This document shows, piece after piece, positions 4,350 through 7,743 of a stretch of 7,743 nucleotides of DNA (the first letter of the stretch is position 1; the number at the start of each line of letters is the position of its first letter). Below the pieces are notes generated by a model. That model saw nothing but the letters and a program-made list of their open reading frames with translations. It searched no databases and had not been told where the DNA came from. The translations under genes were made by a program, and so were the position numbers. The stretch is from UBA9337 sp036584565 (GTDB lineage: Bacteria; Patescibacteriota; Minisyncoccia; Moranbacterales; UBA9337): positions 1-7,743 of the forward strand of contig JAZHDF010000010.1 of NCBI GenBank assembly GCA_036584565.1. Direction: 5' to 3'.

Positions 4350-5174
4350 TTAATCTTCTTCATAATAATAAGAATAATCTATTCCTTTCATAAACATTTC
4401 GCGGTTATTAATTTTATTAGTCAGAGATTTTTTTAGTAAATCTTTTATTTTTTTGCTATTTTCGGGACTTTTTATCATTGCGCTTATATAATCTTTTTTG
4501 CCTATCTTGCTCCAATCCACACATTTTTTGAGGCGTTTTTTTAATATCAAATCAAACCAGATACGAGCACTTCTTCCATTGCCTTCCATAAAAGGATGCG
4601 CAACATTCATTTCCACATATTTATCGGCAATTTGTTCAAAAGTATCCTCGGGCATTTTTTCAATCTGCTTGAGCGTGTTTTCCAAATGTTGCGCCACTGC
4701 AAACTGAAAGCCGTTTTTTAAAATATTTTTCTGTCTTATTTTTCCCGCAAAATCATACAAACCGCCAAATAAATAAGCATGAATTTGTTGCAAGCCTTTA
4801 ACTGTGCCGACTTCTATTTCATCAATTAAATTGCTTTCAAAAAGCGTATACGCCTTTTTCTTGCTTTGTCCGTCAATAGTATTGTCGCTATAAGTAAACC
4901 AATCAAGAAATTGTATGGATTTTTTGCTCGGTATTGTTTTTACCACTTCGATGATATCATCTTGCGAAAAACAATCGGTGGCATATTTTTTACCATCTGC
5001 GGACACAAGTTTCAGTTGTATACATTTTGAATACAACTGACTATTTTCTTTCTTTAAACGACTTTTAAGTGTCCCCCAATAAATTCTTGGTCGCGGACTA
5101 CCAGTGATGGCCGCTACAATGTCCACAACCGAAAACCACCACTTATTATTTTTTTCATAAAGATATTTTTTAAT
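4350..5174 (-). CDS. Bro-N/Fic fusion protein, class III-like Fic AMP transferase, uncertain start
   Basis: The C-terminal ~180 residues closely resemble the small class III Fic enzymes such as Neisseria NmFic, which move AMP from ATP to protein hydroxyls. Counting from a GTG at 5126 (258 aa): FESNLIDEIEVGT about 96-108, LQQIHAYLFGGLYDFAGKIR 112-131, the Fic motif HPFMEGNGRS at 177-186 (catalytic H177, Mg2+-binding E181, R185), and a C-terminal inhibitory-helix motif S252-YYY-E256. Residues 1-77 (VVDIVAAITGSPRPRIYW, LKLVSADGKKYATD) match the Bro-N/antirepressor DNA-binding fold. Bro-N homology continues upstream of the GTG as KNNKWWFSV, in an open frame back to 5174 that has no ATG, GTG or TTG. 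An ATG at 5158 is one frame off, across an A7 run. The true N-terminus is therefore unresolved. No SD is visible. Palindrome P5 follows, then the macro gene. Confidence 0.88.
   Translation of the reverse strand: MKKYLYEKNNKWWFSVVDIVAAITGSPRPRIYWGTLKSRLKKENSQLYSKCIQLKLVSADGKKYATDCFSQDDIIEVVKTIPSKKSIQFLDWFTYSDNTIDGQSKKKAYTLFESNLIDEIEVGTVKGLQQIHAYLFGGLYDFAGKIRQKNILKNGFQFAVAQHLENTLKQIEKMPEDTFEQIADKYVEMNVAHPFMEGNGRSARIWFDLILKKRLKKCVDWSKIGKKDYISAMIKSPENSKKIKDLLKKSLTNKINNREMFMKGIDYSYYYEED
5142..5158 (-). other. Out-of-frame ATG and A7 run before the Bro-N domain
   Basis: The minus strand reads ATG, A7, TAATAAGTGG. As written, the ATG frame gives MKKIISGGFRLW and soon stops. One more A would give MKKNNKWWFSVVDIVAA, a normal Bro-N start joined to the Fic frame. 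This is either a frameshift (mutation or sequencing and assembly error) or a slippage site. Confidence 0.65.
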
Positions 5175-5216
5175 TTAATATTCGCTCTACTTGCATTTTT
5201 AAATATATAATTGAAA

Positions 5217-5250
5217 GTAATACGAAACTACGTCCGTAGTTTCGTATTAC
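5217..5250. repeat. 34-bp palindrome P6, GTAATACG class with central change
   Basis: It is identical to P3 except that the centre reads ACGTCCGT (5230-5237), so only the middle base pair fails to match. It lies upstream of the Fic gene, 5 bases from the 93-bp repeat copy at 5256-5348. Confidence 0.85.
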
Positions 5251-5255
5251 CTTTA

Positions 5256-5348
5256 TTGATTTTTTGCTTGAGGGTTTTGAGTTGGCAGGCTATCCAAGGA
5301 CGGTCTTGATTAAATATCTTTTTTTATAGCAATTTATTCTGAGGACAT
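5256..5348 (-). repeat. 93-bp dispersed repeat, copy 1
   Basis: It aligns without gaps to 7488-7580, with 82 of 93 bases identical by hand count; the first 34 bases (5256-5289, including GAGGGTTTTGAGTTGGCAGG) are fully identical. The left part matches the downstream flank of the macro gene and the right 36 bases match the start of that gene. It is followed on the left by palindrome P6. Confidence 0.85.
5313..5348 (-). pseudogene. Remnant of a macro-domain gene start, copy 1
   Basis: The 36 bases from ATG to GATATT match the first 12 codons of the macro gene (4197-4232) at 32 of 36 positions. They read MSSE, stop, IAIKKDI and then a stop, so the copy is dead. Directly after GATATT the sequence continues as the downstream flank of the macro gene; the ~470 bp between are missing. 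Confidence 0.75.
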
Positions 5349-5364
5349 AAATTCATTTCATATG

Positions 5365-5396
5365 ATGTAAAATAAATATTTTTTATCATTTTACAT
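5365..5396. repeat. A/T-rich inverted repeat after the 602-aa gene
   Basis: ATGTAAAAT (5365-5373) and ATTTTACAT (5388-5396) pair perfectly around a 14-nt A/T-rich loop, 28 bases past the stop of the 602-aa gene. It might help end or stabilise that transcript, but there is no T tract after the stem and the arms are weak. Confidence 0.4.
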
Positions 5397-5423
5397 AACA
5401 CATAGCTTGCTATATTTTTTTAT

Positions 5424-7232
5424 TTAATCACCATATTGTTGCTTAAAAGTATCAGCACTTTTTATTTCGCTTGTCGCTCTAACGCCTCCGCCTGATTCAT
5501 CCCAGTTCTCCTTATTTGATTCCCAGCTGCCCCCCATATTCTTGATATATGCTTTATAATCCTCTTCATTATAAAATGCCATTTTTACACTCCCAAGATT
5601 TCCGCTTTCATATTCAACTAGATCATAATAAATATAAATAATTCGGCCTTTGTCATCAGTGGTTTTAACGTCCGGTTTACCTAAATATTTTTCTACTGAT
5701 GAAATGTTTTTTAATATACCTTTATCGTCCATTTCATTGTATTCAGCAAGAGAAATGGCATTTTTATTGGATTGAGAGCCTTCATTTTCTGACTTTGAAT
5801 CTGATTTTCTCTTCAGAAAACCTCCCGGAGCAATCCCTCCCATATATTCTTCTCCCGGTTGTATTATCTCATCTCCAATGACAATTTTAGTTAACAGAAG
5901 GTCTTTTTTTCCAATTTTGAATTCATAATAACCGATAGATTCGTCTTCGCCATACAGCTTAATTCTATCTCCTTCTTGTTTCCATTTTTTAAACGAATCA
6001 CTACTAACACTGCCATCTTGATTTAACGTAAAATCAAAATCTATAGTGCGTTTTTCATTATCTCCTCCTGACATACTGCTCAATTCTCCTTCCCATCCCG
6101 AACCCGCAACGCTATTTTCTGTGCTGTTATAAGATTTTTCAGTTACTTCCTCTTTCTCTTCTACTTGCTTAGCTCCACTTTCTTTGTCTGCGACTTTTTT
6201 TTCAGTAGCCACTTTGGCGTTATTTATTATTTCTTCTGCTGATTCATTGCTTTTTATGGCCTTGTTTTCTTCTCGCCATTTTGACAGTTCTTCTTTAGCT
6301 AGTCCTGCAATTTCAGCTTTTGCCTCGCCTTTCTCATCTGTTTTAATACTTATTCCTAAAACTTTTTCATCTTGAATTACTGATTTAACCTGATCAGCTC
6401 CGAAACTAATCGCTGATAGTTGGTCAATGCCTTTGCTTAAATTTCCTGGAATATTGGTCAATGTCAAAATAGCAGCAGCTGGCTCAGTAACTGTTCGAAC
6501 ACTGCTAACCATTTCCGAAACTTTATTTTTATCACCGAGAGCAATTCGAGCTTCATCATCAGTCACTTCCAAAACTAAATCTGCTCCCACTACTACTGTG
6601 GTGGTGGTTGCCAAGGCTCCTGAAGCTACTACAGCCGAAGCTCCTCCGGTTAAAACCACTCCGCCGACAAAACCAGCCACCTTGCAACCATTTTTGATTC
6701 TCATTGAATTTTGTTCGCATTTTTCAAAAACATCTCCCTCTTCGCCATAAGCCTCTCTGGATGTTTCATCTTGAGCTTGATTTAATATTAATTGAGCGTG
6801 TTTTGCATCGGTTCCCAGATGATTGGCCAAAGTCATAATCTTTTTTCCCATGGGAGCACTATCAATAATTTTATTAATTTCTTCTTTGTCATAAGCCAAG
6901 GCCGAAGGAATAATGTCCATTCCGATTTTTTCATTCGCAATTTCATTGGCTGTTTTTTCCAGTTCGCTTGATTTTTGTTCCAAATTCTTCCAATTTTTTG
7001 TAACTTCTTCCATTTCTGCTTTCCAACTATCATAATCAGTAAAACTCTCGGCTTTTTCCAAAACATTTTCTGTTTGCTGACGCAAAGAAAGATATTCTAC
7101 CGAAACTGCATATGTCTCCTCCAGCACATCTTGCTCCTGTGTTTGACTTGGTGTCTTTTTATTAAAAAAATAGAAGGCTCCAGCTAAAAGAACGAGTGCG
7201 AATCCAAATATAACTATTGTTATTTTTTTCAT
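5424..7232 (-). CDS. Large exported or membrane-anchored multidomain protein, function unknown (602 aa)
   Basis: The N-terminus MKKITIVIFGFALVLLAGAFYFF is a signal anchor or uncleaved signal peptide; no lipobox cysteine follows. Residues ~45-105 are a charged, probably coiled-coil segment. Two cysteines (172, 183) could form a disulfide just before a hydrophobic Gly/Ala/Val/Thr segment (186-219, GFVGGVVLTGGASAVVASGA), which has glycine-zipper spacing and could insert in a membrane. Residues 295-370 are a Lys/Glu-rich linker. Residues ~378-475 form a beta-rich, lipocalin-like domain (SGWEGELSS, FDFTLNQDGSVS, GGFLKRK). A second small domain at ~490-565 (SVEKYLGKPDVKTT, GRIIYIYYDL) recalls SmpA/BamE-type folds. 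These domain guesses are from pattern only. The start has no SD; a TATAAT lies about 60 bases upstream. The protein probably faces the cell exterior. Confidence 0.85.
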   Translation of the reverse strand: MKKITIVIFGFALVLLAGAFYFFNKKTPSQTQEQDVLEETYAVSVEYLSLRQQTENVLEKAESFTDYDSWKAEMEEVTKNWKNLEQKSSELEKTANEIANEKIGMDIIPSALAYDKEEINKIIDSAPMGKKIMTLANHLGTDAKHAQLILNQAQDETSREAYGEEGDVFEKCEQNSMRIKNGCKVAGFVGGVVLTGGASAVVASGALATTTTVVVGADLVLEVTDDEARIALGDKNKVSEMVSSVRTVTEPAAAILTLTNIPGNLSKGIDQLSAISFGADQVKSVIQDEKVLGISIKTDEKGEAKAEIAGLAKEELSKWREENKAIKSNESAEEIINNAKVATEKKVADKESGAKQVEEKEEVTEKSYNSTENSVAGSGWEGELSSMSGGDNEKRTIDFDFTLNQDGSVSSDSFKKWKQEGDRIKLYGEDESIGYYEFKIGKKDLLLTKIVIGDEIIQPGEEYMGGIAPGGFLKRKSDSKSENEGSQSNKNAISLAEYNEMDDKGILKNISSVEKYLGKPDVKTTDDKGRIIYIYYDLVEYESGNLGSVKMAFYNEEDYKAYIKNMGGSWESNKENWDESGGGVRATSEIKSADTFKQQYGD

Positions 7233-7293
7233 AATAATTTTAATTAATTAATATAATATTTTTAACTTTTTGTTAATTTTAAGCTACTCTTTT

Positions 7294-7322
7294 ATTATAA
7301 CACGAAAAAATACACAGATAAA
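7294..7322 (-). promoter_or_regulatory. Possible promoter of the 602-aa gene
   Basis: A perfect -10 TATAAT (7294-7299, minus strand) is preceded at 17 bases by TTTATC, a poor -35 match. The leader to the ATG at 7232 is about 55 bases, A/T-rich and without an SD. Confidence 0.45.
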
Positions 7323-7357
7323 ACTATTTATAGCACAAAATGCGGGTAAAATGTAGG

Positions 7358-7391
7358 GTGTTCTCTTGTGACGGCCGTCATTTCAGAACAC
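7358..7391. repeat. 34-bp imperfect palindrome P7
   Basis: GTGTTCT and AGAACAC form outer arms and TGACGGCCGTCA (core 7371-7378) forms the centre. Between them lie a G-T pair and three unpaired positions on each side. The GTGTT outer arm resembles P5 and P1. It is the most decayed of the ACGGCCGT palindromes. Confidence 0.75.
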
Positions 7392-7438
7392 TTTTATAAT
7401 ATAGTTCTACCCACCCCACCACCCAAAAGCCGAAACTA

Positions 7439-7476
7439 ATGTCTATTTTATTCACGGCCGTGAATAAAATAGACAT
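7439..7476. repeat. Perfect 38-bp palindrome P8, ATGTCTATTTT class
   Basis: ATGTCTATTTTATTCACGG is followed by its exact reverse complement, with the core ACGGCCGT at 7454-7461. Its arms differ fully from those of P6, although both sit in the same place next to a copy of the 93-bp repeat. On its left, the plus strand has CTACCCACCCCACC, which resembles the C-rich tract (ACCAACCCACCCC) that the macro-gene flank shows on the minus strand. Confidence 0.85.
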
Positions 7477-7487
7477 CGAATGGTTTG

Positions 7488-7580
7488 TTGATTTTTTGCT
7501 TGAGGGTTTTGAGTTGGCAGGATGTCCAATGATGGTCCTAATTAAATATCTTCTTTTATAGCAATTAATTCTATGGATAT
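7488..7580 (-). repeat. 93-bp dispersed repeat, copy 2
   Basis: This is the gapless partner of 5256-5348, with 11 differences in 93 positions, all outside the first 34 bases. It ends 4 bases from the stop codon of the zinc-ribbon gene and is separated from palindrome P8 by 11 bases. Confidence 0.85.
7545..7580 (-). pseudogene. Remnant of a macro-domain gene start, copy 2
   Basis: The 36 bases match the macro-gene start at 32 of 36 positions. They read ISIELIAIKEDI and then TAA; the ATG has become ATA. Unlike copy 1 there is no internal stop in the 12 codons. The rest of the gene is absent and the sequence jumps at GATATT to the downstream flank. Confidence 0.75.
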
Positions 7581-7584
7581 AGAT

Positions 7585-7743
7585 TTATTTTAATTTCTTA
7601 TAACAATCAAAACAATATGCATAATTTTTCGTAATATTTTTGCCACATGATGGACAAATACCTTTGCCATATTCAGAAGCTTCCGATCTACGTTTCTTTT
7701 GATAGCAAGATAAACAAAGTTCGGCGCTATTTCTTTTGTTTTT
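7585..7743 (-). CDS. Zinc-ribbon protein, C-terminal part (5' end outside the window)
   Basis: The minus strand is open from the right edge to a TAA at 7585-7587, giving 52 residues that start KNKRNSAELCLSCYQKK. There are three CxxC pairs: CLSC, then CPSC in YGKGICPSCGKNI, then CFDC just before the end (CYKKLK). Two pairs ~20 residues apart make a typical zinc ribbon, and the third is a second, perhaps incomplete, knuckle. This pattern occurs in small nucleic-acid-binding or regulatory proteins and at the ends of longer enzymes, including transposon and HNH-type proteins; the visible part cannot decide between them. The 93-bp repeat begins 4 bases past the stop. Confidence 0.75.
   Translation of the reverse strand, partial: KNKRNSAELCLSCYQKKRRSEASEYGKGICPSCGKNITKNYAYCFDCYKKLK

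Noticed and set aside
5402..5419. Plus-strand mini-terminator ATAGC-TT-GCTAT followed by T7
   Set aside because: The stem is only 5 bp with a 2-nt loop and there is no plus-strand gene to terminate.
6184..6750. Plus-strand ORFs of 63 and 107 aa opposite the 602-aa gene
   Set aside because: Their Ser/Ala/Thr/Pro-rich composition mirrors the complementary codons of the real gene. No SD, no independent support.
2934..7476. CRISPR array as an explanation for the repeated palindromes
   Set aside because: Spacing is irregular (tens to thousands of bases), genes lie between copies, arms vary, and no regular spacers or cas genes are present.
2934..7476. Classical integron attC sites
   Set aside because: The palindromes are short, near-perfect and loop-free, without the conserved RYYYAAC/GTTRRRY boxes or the extrahelical bases of attC sites.

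Overview
The window looks like a stretch of an uncultivated, small-genome bacterium, most likely a member of the Candidate Phyla Radiation (Patescibacteria). This is inference, from low G+C, lysine-rich proteins, a tRNA with no encoded CCA, many starts without a Shine-Dalgarno (SD) sequence, short GC-rich palindromes between genes, and single housekeeping genes set among orphan genes. Every protein gene I can support is on the minus strand. All visible stops are TAA or TAG, and the long frames read normally with the standard code.

Layout from left to right: a small one-pass membrane protein (181-468) with a strong SD and a downstream terminator; two tandem ~90-bp repeats (561-742) that look like decayed tRNA units beside an intact tRNA-Pro(GGG) (744-814), plus a 5' tRNA half (830-866); glyA, serine hydroxymethyltransferase (1023-2258); an unknown 115-aa protein (2417-2764) with its own promoter and terminator. 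An accessory block follows, read right to left on the minus strand: a zinc-ribbon protein running off the right edge (7585-7743), a 602-aa exported or membrane-anchored protein (5424-7232), a Bro-N/Fic fusion (4350 to about 5158), a YmdB/MacroD-type macro-domain protein (3723-4232) and a small HAD-type phosphatase (3171-3584).

The most striking signal in the accessory block is a family of eight near-perfect palindromes, 32-42 bp, in almost every intergenic gap between 2934 and 7476. Six share the exact centre ACGGCCGT and a seventh differs by one base. The outer arms vary, but three copies are the same 34-bp palindrome. Two of the gaps also carry a 93-bp repeat (82 of 93 bases identical) whose left part matches the sequence just downstream of the macro-domain gene and whose right part matches the first 12 codons of that gene. 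These copies look like macro-gene units that lost their middle by deletion between short AAGATATT repeats. The HAD gene has a similar 3' flank. The block therefore reads as a set of single-gene units, each followed by a palindrome, that have been duplicated, deleted and perhaps exchanged.

Functionally, Fic (AMP transfer), macro domain (ADP-ribose hydrolysis) and HAD (phosphoryl hydrolysis) all act on nucleotide-derived modifications. They could form a modification and reversal set, but separate palindromes and separate leaders argue as strongly for independent cassettes. The Fic gene has no standard start codon in frame with its conserved N-terminus. One extra A in an A7 run would join an upstream ATG to it.
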